Positions 7,519-15,725 of a stretch of 26,878 nt of DNA are shown here, piece after piece. The DNA is from Novosphingobium sp. UBA6722 (GTDB lineage: Bacteria > Pseudomonadota > Alphaproteobacteria > Sphingomonadales > Sphingomonadaceae), in the NCBI GenBank assembly GCA_002454125.1, contig DKII01000050.1:8618-35495 (forward strand), read 5' to 3'. The translations under genes and the position numbers were made by a program. The notes under the pieces were generated by a model that was not told the DNA's origin, ran no database searches, and saw only the letters and a program-made list of their open reading frames with translations. Every line of letters begins with the position of its first letter. The stretch's first letter is position 1.

Positions 7519-10467
7519 TCAGAAGGTGTAGCGCAGACCCGCAGAGTAGCGGGCGTAGCCCGGAGCTGCGAAGAACACGGTCTGGTCATTACGCATGTGC
7601 CCGCGACGATCCGCCTTGGTGATGTTGATCCCCTCGACGAAGGCGGTCAGGCCCTTCTTGAACTCCCAGCTCGCGCTGACATCGAACTGGCCATAGGGAT
7701 CGATGTAGAACGGATCGAACCCATAGCCTCCCAGGAAGCCATCGCGCCAGTTGTAGGCAACGCGGGCCTGGAAGCCGTTCTTGTCATAGTAGAACACGGC
7801 GTTGGCGCTGTCCGAAACCCCGTTCACCGCGAACTGGGTGGCGGTGTAGCGCAGCGTGTTGTCGAACTTCGTATCGCTGTTGACGATAGTGTAGTTCAGC
7901 TGCGCGCCGAAGCCGGTTTCCCAGAAGCTGTGCTGGATCGCGAATTCCCAGCCGTTGAGCTTTGCCACCTGCGTGCTGTTGCTTGGCTGGGTCAGCGTGA
8001 ACTGCATGGCCGGATCAGAGGCTGCACCGATGATCCCGTTACGCGCGGCGTCATACGAAGCCGGACGGTTCACCCGGACCCAGTCGCGGATCTGGGCAAA
8101 GCTGGGCGTTCCGCCAAGCGCGGCCCGGGCCGCGGCAACTGCCCCGCCCTGTGCCGGATTGGTCAGGTTGAACAGCGGGACCTGGCTGGTGGCGTCACCA
8201 ATGAAATTGCTGACCTTCTTGTGGAAGTAGCCCACCGAAAGGTAGCTGTCGTTGCCATAGTACCACTCTGCCGAGAGATCGATGTTCTTCGACAGATAGG
8301 GCAGCAGGCCCGGATTGCCGCTGCTGGCAGTGCTGCCACCATTCGGGCGCAGCGGCTGACCCAGCGTGATGCCACCCTGCATCCGGCCATAGTCCGGACG
8401 CGTGATCGTGTGGCTGTACGAAGCGCGCAGCTTCACGTTGTCGATCGGCGAGACGTCGAAGTCGAAGGCCGGCAGCCAGTTCTCGTATTCACCCTTGAGC
8501 GTGGTGAAGTCCTGCGACGGACCGAAGACCAGCGAGATTTCGTTGTCTGCCACCCAGACCGTACCGGTCGGGATCGGGACAAGCGCCGAGGAGTCGATCT
8601 TGGTCTTCTCGTAGCGCACGCCCAGGTTGAGGTGCGCCGTCGACGCACCCAGATCGAAGCTGTGGCGCGACTGGATGTAGGGCGCCCAGGTCGTTTCCTT
8701 GATGCGACGGTCGGTGGTGTACTTGGCCAGGCAGGTACCCGGGGTCGCCGCCGAACCGCAGATGTTCAGGTTGGTCTGCAGCAGGCTGAGCAGGGCAGCC
8801 GTATCAACCTTGAAGTAGTTGGGAATAATCCCGGCCCCGTCCGATCCAGCCATCCCGGCCAGCGCCGGTGAAAGCGGGGTGATAGCATAGAGCGAATCCG
8901 GGGTCTGCGCCGCCGTCAGCGTGCCACCCCAGGTGTCGTTCTGGATCACACCGAAGGCCGAGCGGACTTCGTTGTCGGTATAGGTCACGCCGAAGTCGAG
9001 GCTTTCGATCAGCGAGGAATCGAAGTCCCAACCGCCCTTCAGCGACACTTCGTTGATCGTGTCCTTCATGTAGGCATTACGGAAAGCATTGCCGGCCGGA
9101 CGAATGTTGGCCGCGTCAATGCCAGCCCCCGGATACATGTTGACCGAGATCACCGGCATGTCGGTGGTGTAATCGACGCGCTGGTCCCGCACGCCGAAGA
9201 TCGCGCTGCCGACCGCGATGTTGCTGCCATAGGGCGAGGTCGGCTTGCTTTCGGCGGTCGAATGGTGGCCGTCGAGCTCAAGCCGCAGCCCGCCCGGGCC
9301 ATCCCACTTCAGGTTGCCGCCGATCGACTTGTTGATGTTGCGGTTCTTGGCCAAAGCGCCGGTAACCGCGAGGTCCTTGGTCTCGCCGGCGCCAAAGGCT
9401 TCGGCGTAGAAGTTCGGACCGGCGGCCGGGCCATCGGTCCAGCTGCTCGTGGTGTTGTTGTGGTTGAACCACACGCCGATGCTGTTGGTGCGGGCATCGA
9501 TGGTGTTCTGCGAATAGGTGTAGTCGATCACCGCCGAAAGGGTATCGGTCGGCTTGACCTGCAGCACGACCTGGCCGTTGATGCGCTCGCGCTCGATATC
9601 GGTGAAGTCATACCCGGCGTTCTGGGTGACCTGGTAGACATCGGTCGGATCGGGACGGTTGGTGATCTGGGCGGCACCCGGCGAACCCGGCTGCGCCAGC
9701 GAACCCCAGTTGTTTTCGTTGCCGAGATAGCCTTCGCGCCAGCCGGCGTTGAACTGGGCCAGGCTGGCCTTGCGCTTCTGGTAGGAACCGCTCAGCAGGA
9801 TGCCGATCTTGTCGTCGGCGAAGGTCTGGCTGACGATGCCCGAGACTTCCGGGGTGATCTCGGTGCCTTCAAAGGTGTGGTCATAGACCCCCTTGACCGC
9901 GACGCTGCCCTGGAAGCCGGGGCGATCGAGCGGGCGCGGGGTGCGGATATTGATGACCGACCCGATACCGCCAGTCGGCAGCGAGGCTCGGCCCGACTTG
10001 TAGACTTCGACCGCGGCAATGCCTTCGGCGGCCAGGTTGGCAAAATCAAAGCTGCGCGAGGCCGGGGCTTCGCAGCAGCTGCCAAGGCCCGAGGCCGGCA
10101 TCTGGCGACCGTTGAGGAGGACGAGGTTGAAGTCCGGACCGAAGCCGCGGACCGTAACCTTCGATCCTTCGCCACTGTTGCGATCGATCGAGACGCCGGT
10201 GATGCGCTGCAGCGATTCCGCCAGGTTGGTATCGGGGAACTTGCCGATGTCTTCGGCCGAGATCGCATCAACCACACCCTGCGCATCGCGCTTGAGGTCC
10301 ATCGACGCCTTCAAGCTGGCACGAATCCCGGAAACGACGATCTCGTCCTCGGCGCCCGCTTCGGGCGCGACTTCCTGTGCCTGGGCAACCTGGCTGGTCA
10401 GCCCCAGTGCCAGCAGCGACGCACCAATCAGCAGGTGCCTCGACGCGATCTTCCGCGAATCATTCAT
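7519..10467 (-). CDS. TonB-dependent outer-membrane receptor (Xanthomonas/Caulobacter type)
   Basis: A 982-residue outer-membrane receptor that would import oligosaccharides using TonB energy. A signal peptide ends near residue 30 (LGLTSQVAQAQE). The plug domain carries EIVVSGIRASLKASMDLKR, AISAEDIGKFPDTNLAESLQ, RITGVSI and VTVRGFGP, the signature of the large TonB receptor family expanded in Xanthomonas and Caulobacter. A long beta-barrel follows and ends with aromatic YSAGLRYTF, the usual barrel-assembly signal. The ATG at 10465-10467 is chosen over an upstream in-frame ATG at 10528-10530, because GGGGAGGAAG lies 7 bases before it and the signal peptide starts there, and because the upstream start would lie inside an operator. 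No SusD is present, as expected for Proteobacteria. Two operator sites in the promoter indicate repression by LacI. Confidence 0.96.
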   Translation of the reverse strand: MNDSRKIASRHLLIGASLLALGLTSQVAQAQEVAPEAGAEDEIVVSGIRASLKASMDLKRDAQGVVDAISAEDIGKFPDTNLAESLQRITGVSIDRNSGEGSKVTVRGFGPDFNLVLLNGRQMPASGLGSCCEAPASRSFDFANLAAEGIAAVEVYKSGRASLPTGGIGSVINIRTPRPLDRPGFQGSVAVKGVYDHTFEGTEITPEVSGIVSQTFADDKIGILLSGSYQKRKASLAQFNAGWREGYLGNENNWGSLAQPGSPGAAQITNRPDPTDVYQVTQNAGYDFTDIERERINGQVVLQVKPTDTLSAVIDYTYSQNTIDARTNSIGVWFNHNNTTSSWTDGPAAGPNFYAEAFGAGETKDLAVTGALAKNRNINKSIGGNLKWDGPGGLRLELDGHHSTAESKPTSPYGSNIAVGSAIFGVRDQRVDYTTDMPVISVNMYPGAGIDAANIRPAGNAFRNAYMKDTINEVSLKGGWDFDSSLIESLDFGVTYTDNEVRSAFGVIQNDTWGGTLTAAQTPDSLYAITPLSPALAGMAGSDGAGIIPNYFKVDTAALLSLLQTNLNICGSAATPGTCLAKYTTDRRIKETTWAPYIQSRHSFDLGASTAHLNLGVRYEKTKIDSSALVPIPTGTVWVADNEISLVFGPSQDFTTLKGEYENWLPAFDFDVSPIDNVKLRASYSHTITRPDYGRMQGGITLGQPLRPNGGSTASSGNPGLLPYLSKNIDLSAEWYYGNDSYLSVGYFHKKVSNFIGDATSQVPLFNLTNPAQGGAVAAARAALGGTPSFAQIRDWVRVNRPASYDAARNGIIGAASDPAMQFTLTQPSNSTQVAKLNGWEFAIQHSFWETGFGAQLNYTIVNSDTKFDNTLRYTATQFAVNGVSDSANAVFYYDKNGFQARVAYNWRDGFLGGYGFDPFYIDPYGQFDVSASWEFKKGLTAFVEGINITKADRRGHMRNDQTVFFAAPGYARYSAGLRYTF

Positions 10468-10518
10468 CAGCGCTTCCTCCCCAGAAATGCGTGCTTTGAT
10501 GCGCACACTATTCCAAAT

Positions 10519-10530
10519 GTGAACGTTCAC
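10519..10530. promoter_or_regulatory. LacI-type operator O1 upstream of the TonB receptor
   Basis: A perfect 12-base palindrome, GTGAACGTTCAC, centred on CG as is typical of LacI-family operators. It lies 52 bases before the receptor ATG and 5 bases from a second copy-like site (10536-10548), where the -10/transcription start would be expected. Binding by the LacI protein encoded at 644-1708 is inferred. Confidence 0.8.
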
Positions 10531-10556
10531 CTAAATGATAACGTTCACTTCGTCAA
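10528..10556 (-). promoter_or_regulatory. predicted promoter of the TonB receptor gene
   Basis: On the minus strand TTGACG (10551-10556) is a good -35 element, followed after 17 bases by TAGGTG (10528-10533), a weak -10. Operator O2 fills the spacer and O1 overlaps the -10 and start region, so a bound repressor would block polymerase. The spacing and the operator position match the permease promoter at 12096-12124. The -10 element is the uncertain part. Confidence 0.45.
10536..10548. promoter_or_regulatory. LacI-type operator O2 upstream of the TonB receptor
   Basis: The 13-base TGATAACGTTCAC is identical to the site at 12103-12115 in front of the sugar permease (14 bases match if the preceding A is counted). 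It shares the AACGTT core and one half-site with O1. It lies between the -35 and -10 elements of the predicted promoter. Confidence 0.8.
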
Positions 10557-10674
10557 GTCGTCACCACCGATTTCCACCAGCGCCAAACAGTCGAATCCGC
10601 ATTCCGGCTTGGCATTCGATTGCAACAGATTCCTGCCCATCCCGCTTCAAACGGCGCAAGCGGGCCAAATGCGA

Positions 10675-10706
10675 CCGCCGCCGCAGCAAGGGTGCTGCGA
10701 CGGCGG
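10675..10706 (-). terminator. possible terminator after the sugar permease gene
   Basis: An imperfect GC-rich hairpin: 10675-10680 pairs with 10701-10706 (CCGCCG/CGGCGG) and 10682-10688 with 10693-10699 (CGCAGCA/TGCTGCG), with one mismatch between them and a 4-base loop. It begins 43 bases after the permease stop codon. There is no proper U-run behind it on the minus strand, so termination by it is uncertain; it may simply be a stable 3' end structure. Confidence 0.35.
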
Positions 10707-10749
10707 GTGCGGTTGGCCTGAAACGGCCTGTAGGTGGAAACGTCTGCCC

Positions 10750-12024
10750 TCAGGCCGGCCGGCGGGCGTACCACCCGAACCCGGCGATCACGGCATAACA
10801 GGCCGCTGGCAGGATGAAGGCGAGCGCCAGGCTACCCGTGGCATCGGCGATCATCCCGGTGAGGAGCGGGATCACCGCGCCGCCGAAAATTGCGACGTTG
10901 ATGATGCCCGAACCATCGGCGGCACGCGGGCCGAGTTTTTCGCAGGCCAGCGTGAAGATCGTCGGGAACATGATCGCATTCATCAAGCCAATTGCGAGCA
11001 GGCTGTAGCCCGAGACGGCGCCAGTGGTGTGGGTCGAGAAGGCCAGCAGCAGGATCGCGCCAATGGCAACCGCAGCGAGGACCTTCCCCGGGCTGACCAC
11101 GCGCAGCACGGCCGAGCCGATGAACCGGCCGACCATGGCCCCGCCCCAGTAATAGGCGATCAGCTTGCCGGCGGCCTGCTCTTCGAGGCCCATGACGTGG
11201 CTCTGCATCAGGTAATTGACGATCAGCGAGCCGATCGAAACCTCGGCTCCGACATAGAGGAAGATGCACAGCGCCCCGAAGCCGAAGCGCTTGCGCTTCA
11301 GCAGGTCGAGACCGGCGAGGCCCGAGCTGGCCTCATGCTTCTCACCCTTCAGCGCGTTGCGGAACAGCCAGACCACGCCCGCAACCACCGCGAGCGCCGC
11401 CGCAATCCCGAGGTAGCCGTGGACAATCGCCTGGCTCTCGGCGGTGCGATAGGCATCGAGCTCAACGCCCGAGAGCTGGTCGGCCGTGACCGTCGCCAGG
11501 CTGCCCAGGATCAGGATCGAGCCGAAATAGGGGAACACGGTTGTGCCAACCGAATTGAACGCCTGGGCAAAGGTCAGCCGGCTGTGGACAGTCTCGGGCT
11601 TGCCAAGCAGCGAGATCAGCGGATTGGCGACGACCTGAACGATCACCACCCCGCTTGCCAGCACGAACAGCGCGAGCAGGAACAGTGCATAGGTCGCGTT
11701 CTGGCTGGCCGGGATGAAGAGCAGACACCCCGCCATCATCGTCACCAGCCCGGCCACGGCGCCGCGCATGTAGCCGATCCGCTTGATCAGCCGCGCGCCC
11801 GGGATGCCGATCACGGCATAGGCGGTGAAGAAGCAGAACTGCACCAGCATCGCCTGGGTGTAGTTGAGCGTGAACAGCTCCTTCAGCTTCGGGATGATCA
11901 CATCGTTGAGCGAGGTGATCCCGCCGAAAATGAAGAACAGCCCCATCACGAACAGCTGCAGCTGCGGCGCGTCGATATATTCGGCCTGGCCCTGTGTGCC
12001 AGCAGTGTCGGTGGCGATCGCCAT
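10750..12024 (-). CDS. sugar MFS transporter, FucP/GluP (glucose/galactose) family
   Basis: A 424-residue inner-membrane permease with about 12 hydrophobic segments. LFFIFGGITSLNDVIIPKLK near residue 30 and the following FTLNYTQAMLVQFCFFTAY are highly characteristic of the FucP/GluP family of sugar:proton symporters, as is the later GAMVGRFIGS. The substrate is likely a monosaccharide such as glucose, galactose or fucose. The ATG at 12022-12024 is chosen over an upstream in-frame ATG at 12055-12057 because GGGGAGGAA stands 7 bases before it; this ribosome site is nearly the same as that of the receptor gene. Its promoter carries an exact copy of the receptor operator O2, so both are probably in one LacI regulon. 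It is separately transcribed from the receptor. Confidence 0.95.
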   Translation of the reverse strand: MAIATDTAGTQGQAEYIDAPQLQLFVMGLFFIFGGITSLNDVIIPKLKELFTLNYTQAMLVQFCFFTAYAVIGIPGARLIKRIGYMRGAVAGLVTMMAGCLLFIPASQNATYALFLLALFVLASGVVIVQVVANPLISLLGKPETVHSRLTFAQAFNSVGTTVFPYFGSILILGSLATVTADQLSGVELDAYRTAESQAIVHGYLGIAAALAVVAGVVWLFRNALKGEKHEASSGLAGLDLLKRKRFGFGALCIFLYVGAEVSIGSLIVNYLMQSHVMGLEEQAAGKLIAYYWGGAMVGRFIGSAVLRVVSPGKVLAAVAIGAILLLAFSTHTTGAVSGYSLLAIGLMNAIMFPTIFTLACEKLGPRAADGSGIINVAIFGGAVIPLLTGMIADATGSLALAFILPAACYAVIAGFGWYARRPA

Positions 12025-12095
12025 CAGACATTCCTCCCCAAGAGTGTTTGACCCCATGCTAGCAGCCCGGGCGGACTTGGCGAGGCCGTGTATTC

Positions 12096-12124
12096 GTATT
12101 CATGATAACGTTCACAGAACGCAA
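12096..12124 (-). promoter_or_regulatory. predicted promoter of the sugar permease gene
   Basis: On the minus strand TTGCGT (12119-12124) and GAATAC (12096-12101) are separated by 17 bases. The LacI-type operator at 12103-12115 lies wholly in the spacer, as in the receptor promoter. The leader to the ATG is about 65-70 bases. The match to the general -10 consensus is only fair. Confidence 0.45.
12103..12115. promoter_or_regulatory. LacI-type operator O3 upstream of the sugar permease
   Basis: TGATAACGTTCAC, identical over 13 bases to the receptor operator O2. It is 78 bases before the permease ATG, between the predicted -35 and -10 elements. Sharing an exact site of this length in the same relative position is the main evidence for a common regulon. 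Confidence 0.82.
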
Positions 12125-12275
12125 GTCCGGAATCCGGTCACGCCCCGGATTGTCATTCCGTCGAATTGGCAAAGGCGGCGCCGAACCCGTCCGGCGTCAG
12201 GATTAGGTCCAGATCGGCGCTATTTCATCCGGGTGCCACCGGGGCATGTCAGCCCCGAGCGCTGGTAAAGGCGGG

Positions 12276-12473
12276 CTATCCGCTGATGCGGGGGATGAAC
12301 TGCGGCTTGCGCCCGCGCACCGCAACCCGGTCATTGCGCATTGACAGTGCCAGCACCAGCCCGGTTGCCAGCAGCACCAAGATCATCGCCAACAGCACAA
12401 TCCAGCGAGCGATCCAGGCAATCAATCCGGCCAGGACCGCCAAGGCCCCGTGCTCGATCGAAGGCTCGTCCAT
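12276..12473 (-). CDS. small single-helix membrane protein, unknown function
   Basis: A 65-residue hypothetical protein. After a short acidic start (MDEPSIEHG), about 35 hydrophobic residues follow (ALAVLAGLIAWIARWIVLL, then AMILVLLATGLVLALS), enough for one long or two short membrane helices. A basic tail (RNDRVAVRGRK) would stay in the cytoplasm by the positive-inside rule. The ATG at 12471-12473 is preferred because AGGAG lies about 10 bases upstream; a longer frame exists without such a site. I do not recognise a family. The gene stands alone, with no close partner in the same direction. Confidence 0.6.
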   Translation of the reverse strand: MDEPSIEHGALAVLAGLIAWIARWIVLLAMILVLLATGLVLALSMRNDRVAVRGRKPQFIPRISG

Positions 12474-12703
12474 GCTGCCACACTCCTGTCCAGGCCGCAC
12501 ATTGGCCCGCTGCGCACGATTGCTCCGGCAGCAAGCCCATGACGACCAACCCGGGCCAGCCCGAAAGGTTCCGATATGGCGGGAATGTGAGAGGAAAGGC
12601 GCTGCGCCGCGACTTCGGCATCCACCTAGGGCCGCTGGGGCAAGTCTTTACCATCCAGGGCTCGCCGACCAGGTTTGGCCGGGCAGCGGGGCGTGGCACC
12701 TGG

Positions 12704-12734
12704 GCAAAGAAAAAGGCCCGCCGAAGCGAGCCTT
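12704..12734 (-). terminator. intrinsic terminator with UUCG tetraloop after the lipoprotein gene
   Basis: Nine-base stem (12713-12721 with 12726-12734) closed by TTCG on the minus strand, followed by TTTTCTTT. One pair is G.U in the minus-strand RNA but C.A in the plus-strand RNA, so the structure is built for minus-strand transcripts. It begins 27 bases after the stop codon of the lipoprotein gene at 12762-12980. Confidence 0.92.
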
Positions 12735-12761
12735 GTTCCTGCAACGCTTTGCAGCGGTGAC

Positions 12762-12980
12762 TTACTGGGCAGCTTCCGAGGCCGGAGCTTCGGCGGCCGG
12801 TGCAGCAGCGGCGTCGCTGGCAGCGGCAGTCGCGGCGTCGGTGGCAGCAGCTTCGGTCGCAGCGGCTTCAGTGGCAGCAGCTTCGGTGGCAGCGGCTTCA
12901 GGAGCGGCTTCTTCCTTCGCGCCGCAAGCGGCGAGGCCGAGGGCCAGCATAGCAGTCAGGGCAACAGTGGTCTTGCGCAT
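12762..12980 (-). CDS. small alanine-rich repeat lipoprotein
   Basis: A 72-residue predicted lipoprotein. The first 20 residues are a lipoprotein signal peptide with lipobox LAAC (Cys19). The mature part has almost only Ala, Glu, Thr, Asp and Pro and is built of AAATE units repeated every five residues, passing into AAATD and AAAASD variants. It would be an acidic, disordered or helical chain tethered to a membrane. GGGGGAG lies about 8 bases before the ATG at 12978-12980; the longer frame upstream has no such site and overlaps the neighbouring hydrolase gene. A strong terminator follows, and a candidate promoter precedes it, so it is likely a single-gene transcript. The function is unknown; similar short Ala/Glu-rich lipoproteins are frequent in sphingomonads. 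Confidence 0.8.
   Translation of the reverse strand: MRKTTVALTAMLALGLAACGAKEEAAPEAAATEAAATEAAATEAAATDAATAAASDAAAAPAAEAPASEAAQ
12841..12900 (-). repeat. tandem 30-base repeat inside the lipoprotein gene
   Basis: Two adjacent 30-base units (12841-12870 and 12871-12900) differ at one base only (12858 C versus 12888 G). Each consists of two similar 15-base halves, encoding AAATE units. Such a repeat can gain or lose units by slippage without shifting the frame. Confidence 0.85.
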
Positions 12981-13008
12981 TTGGGAACTCCCCCTTGTTG
13001 AGACCCCC

Positions 13009-13037
13009 ATCATTGAATCGATTCTTCCGCCGCGCAA
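13009..13037 (-). promoter_or_regulatory. candidate promoter of the lipoprotein gene
   Basis: On the minus strand TTGCGC (13032-13037) and AATGAT (13009-13014) are 17 bases apart, in the 77-base gap between the hydrolase and the lipoprotein gene. The spacer contains the perfect palindrome GAATCGATTC. Supported only by motif match and position. Confidence 0.35.
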
Positions 13038-13057
13038 TAGCTTATTCACCACGATCC

Positions 13058-14230
13058 TCAGGCTTGTGCGGCGATCCAGCTGCGGACCAGTTCGGCGGCC
13101 TGGCCGGCCAAGGCTGGCTGGCCAAAATAGTAATGATTTGCTCCCTTTACGACATGGTGCTCGATCTCGCAGCGGGTCGCCGCCGCCATCAGCCGGGCGG
13201 CATGGCTGGGGGTGCAAGCATCGTCGGCGCCGTTTTCGATCACCAGCATCGGGCAGGCGATCCGGGCGGCGCACTTCAACCCATCGGCCTGCGAATCGTC
13301 ATAGGACCACTGTGAAAGCCAGGATCGCAGCGTGGTAAAGCGGGCCAAGCCGACCGGCCCATCGTTGACCACGAAGGGATCGCCCAGCATGCAATGACCC
13401 GGCTCGCGCTCGTTCGGATCGACCAGCGGATCAACCCACCGCGGATCACCCATCGTGCCTTGCACGGTGAAGCAGCGCTCGTGATGCTCAAGGCCCCGCG
13501 CCTTGAGACCAGCGAGCTGCTCCTTGACCCAGGCGGTGATCCGGCGGTTGCGGGCGATCTGGCGGGCGCGGTATTCGGCGATGAAATCGGCCGAGAACGG
13601 CGGCTTGGGGCCATCGGCGGCAAAGATGTTCCAGACCGGGTTGCGATCGAACGGGCGGCTTTCATCCTCGATCGAGGCGTCCATCCATTCGGTCAGCGTC
13701 AGGTTGCGCGAAAGGTGCGCGGCGAGAAGCAGCACGCCATCGGCCGGGATGAAATTCGCGGCGGTGAGGTCATAGGGATCGCCCGCCGGCGTATGCGTAA
13801 CGCGCGGGTCCTGCGCCTCGGCCTGGTAGAACAGGCTCTGCGCCCCGCCGCCAGACCAGCCGCCGAGGTAGACCTTCTTGTAGCCCAGCCGTTCCTTGGC
13901 ATCGCGGATGCAGGCGCCGAAATCCATCACCGCGCGTTCCATTATTAGCGCGGTGTCGTTGCCGCGGTAGCGCGTGTTGCAATAGATCGTGTGGACGCCC
14001 ATCCGCGCCAGCATCCCCACCAGGGGCAGATAGGCCCCGCCGCCGATCGGATGCGAAAAGATCACCACGCTGTCCGATGGTGTATGCGGCTTCAGGTGAT
14101 GGGCCTCCACAACCACCTTGCCGATCGCCCCGCCATAGGTGTCCTTGAAGGCGCTGACTTCGTCAAAGGCGATCAGGTAGGGGATGCGGTCATAGGCCGT
14201 TGAGGGCCGGTCGGTGGTGATCTGGGTCAT
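13058..14230 (-). CDS. alpha/beta hydrolase family protein
   Basis: A 390-residue probable serine hydrolase. The nucleophile elbow is GGWSGGG with Ser126; an oxyanion-type HPIGGG lies at 60-65. A cap-like insertion with many charged residues occupies about 160-290. Near the end ENGADDACTPSH offers the acid and VKGANHYY the catalytic His (about 366), so the triad seems complete. There is no signal peptide, so it should be cytoplasmic. It begins 10 bases after the stop of the sodium:solute symporter, so the two are probably one operon, and the hydrolase may act on what the symporter brings in. The substrate (ester, amide or lactone) cannot be determined from sequence. Confidence 0.9.
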   Translation of the reverse strand: MTQITTDRPSTAYDRIPYLIAFDEVSAFKDTYGGAIGKVVVEAHHLKPHTPSDSVVIFSHPIGGGAYLPLVGMLARMGVHTIYCNTRYRGNDTALIMERAVMDFGACIRDAKERLGYKKVYLGGWSGGGAQSLFYQAEAQDPRVTHTPAGDPYDLTAANFIPADGVLLLAAHLSRNLTLTEWMDASIEDESRPFDRNPVWNIFAADGPKPPFSADFIAEYRARQIARNRRITAWVKEQLAGLKARGLEHHERCFTVQGTMGDPRWVDPLVDPNEREPGHCMLGDPFVVNDGPVGLARFTTLRSWLSQWSYDDSQADGLKCAARIACPMLVIENGADDACTPSHAARLMAAATRCEIEHHVVKGANHYYFGQPALAGQAAELVRSWIAAQA

Positions 14231-14240
14231 GGCCGCAGTC

Positions 14241-15725
14241 TCACGCCGCCGCCGTGCCTTGTCCAGTCACCCCGCGCCATCCGGTGAACTCTGCACTCCG
14301 CCCCAGCGCGACCCGGTTGAAGCCGAGCGCAAACAGCACCGAGGTGACCAGCGTCACCACCATGAAGTCGATGTAGTGAATGCCGATCAGCCCGGCCGGC
14401 TGCCAGGCGAAGGTGTAGAGGCCGTAAAGCGCCACGCCCCAGACCACCCCGGCAATCGCCGCCTTGGCCGCCACACCCCGGAACAGCAGCGCGACGATGA
14501 AGGCCGAAAGGATCGGCATCGAAGACAGGCCGTTCAATTGCTGCAGCAGGTTGATGATCGACTTGGCGTTCTGGAACACCGGCACCATCAGGATCGAGGT
14601 GATCGTGAGGACCACCGAGACGATGCTCGCCAGCTTCCAGTGGTTGGTCACTGGCCGCACGAACTTGGCGTGGAAGTCCACCGCATAGAGCGCGACCGAG
14701 CTGTTGAGGATCGCCGCAGTGTGGGCAATAACCGCCGCCGCCATCATCGCCGCAAAAGCGCCCGAGAGCCACTGCGGCAGGACCGCCGCGACAACCTGGC
14801 CATAGGCGGCATCATCGACATCGCCGAACAGCTTGTAGCCGACCACGCCGGGGATCACGACAATCGCCGGGATGATCATGATCCGCACGGCGGCGGCGGC
14901 CAGCACCCCCTTCTGCGCCTCGCGCACGGTCGGCGCGGTCATCGCCTTCTGGGTGATGTTCTGATTGGTCGACCAGTAGAAGATCTGGATGAACAGCATG
15001 CCGGTGAACAGCGTGTGGAACGGGATCGGCGAATCCGCGTCCCCCACCATGGTCAGCCGTTCCTGCGGAATGCCGGAGAAATCCCAGCCGATCGCATTGC
15101 AGGCCAGCACCACCACCAGCAGCGCAATCGCCAGCACGCCGATGCCCGAATATGTGTCCATCACCGCCACGGCGCGCAGACCGCCCATGATCGTATAGAC
15201 CGCCGCGATCACGGCCATCGGCGCGGCGAAATACCACAGCGGCCAATCGACCCCGAACATCGACTTGACGAACAGCGAACCCGAATAGAGCGCCGCCGGC
15301 AGGTAGATCAGGATGTTGCCGATCAGGAACAGCGCCGAAATGAGCGTGCGGATCGAGCCGCCATCATAGCGCTGCTCGAGCAGCTCGGTCACCGTGGTGC
15401 AGCCGGTGCGGTAGTAGACCGGCACGAAGACGAAGGCCAAGATCATCAGCCCGACAAATCCGGCCAGTTCCCACCAGGCCAGCAGCAGCATCTGATTGCC
15501 ATTCATGCCGACCAGCTGCTCGGTCGAGAGGTTGGTCAGGGTGATCGCGCCGGCGACATAGAGCCACTTCAGGCCGCCACTGGCGAGGTAAACATCCTTG
15601 GCCGAGCCATCATGCGCCGGGTGGGCATCGCGCGTGGTGGTGCGCCAGGTGAAGAAACCGATGACGGCCAGCAGCGCCAGCGCCATCGTTACCTGACCGG
15701 CAAATGTCCCCCAGAACTGCCCCAT
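14241..15725 (-). CDS. sodium:solute symporter (SSS family)
   Basis: A 494-residue inner-membrane transporter with about 13 hydrophobic segments. LTNLSTEQLVGMNGNQM near residue 60, GCTTVTELLEQRYD, the family signature region GGLRAVAVMDTYSG and FYWSTNQNITQKAM are typical of the SSS/SLC5 family, which couples Na+ to uptake of sugars, amino acids, nucleosides or carboxylates. The ATG at 15723-15725 is chosen because GGGGGGAG stands 5 bases before it, whereas a longer frame lacks such a site. It is followed after 10 bases by an alpha/beta hydrolase. The substrate is not predictable here. Confidence 0.93.
   Translation of the reverse strand: MGQFWGTFAGQVTMALALLAVIGFFTWRTTTRDAHPAHDGSAKDVYLASGGLKWLYVAGAITLTNLSTEQLVGMNGNQMLLLAWWELAGFVGLMILAFVFVPVYYRTGCTTVTELLEQRYDGGSIRTLISALFLIGNILIYLPAALYSGSLFVKSMFGVDWPLWYFAAPMAVIAAVYTIMGGLRAVAVMDTYSGIGVLAIALLVVVLACNAIGWDFSGIPQERLTMVGDADSPIPFHTLFTGMLFIQIFYWSTNQNITQKAMTAPTVREAQKGVLAAAAVRIMIIPAIVVIPGVVGYKLFGDVDDAAYGQVVAAVLPQWLSGAFAAMMAAAVIAHTAAILNSSVALYAVDFHAKFVRPVTNHWKLASIVSVVLTITSILMVPVFQNAKSIINLLQQLNGLSSMPILSAFIVALLFRGVAAKAAIAGVVWGVALYGLYTFAWQPAGLIGIHYIDFMVVTLVTSVLFALGFNRVALGRSAEFTGWRGVTGQGTAAA

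Noticed and set aside
9262..12051. 929-codon open frame on the plus strand
   Set aside because: It runs antisense through both the receptor and the permease, and across their promoters; no family resemblance and a composition of a shadow frame.
12131..12151. Inverted repeat AATCCGG...CCGGATT downstream of the small membrane protein gene
   Set aside because: Only 7 pairs and no U-run on either strand; not enough to call a terminator or operator.
12539..12760. Possible small plus-strand gene between the small membrane protein and lipoprotein genes
   Set aside because: No ribosome site, no recognisable sequence, and it would cross the lipoprotein terminator.
12841..12900. Tandem repeats considered as a CRISPR-like array
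   Set aside because: There are no unique spacers; the repeats are in-frame codons for AAATE units in a lipoprotein.
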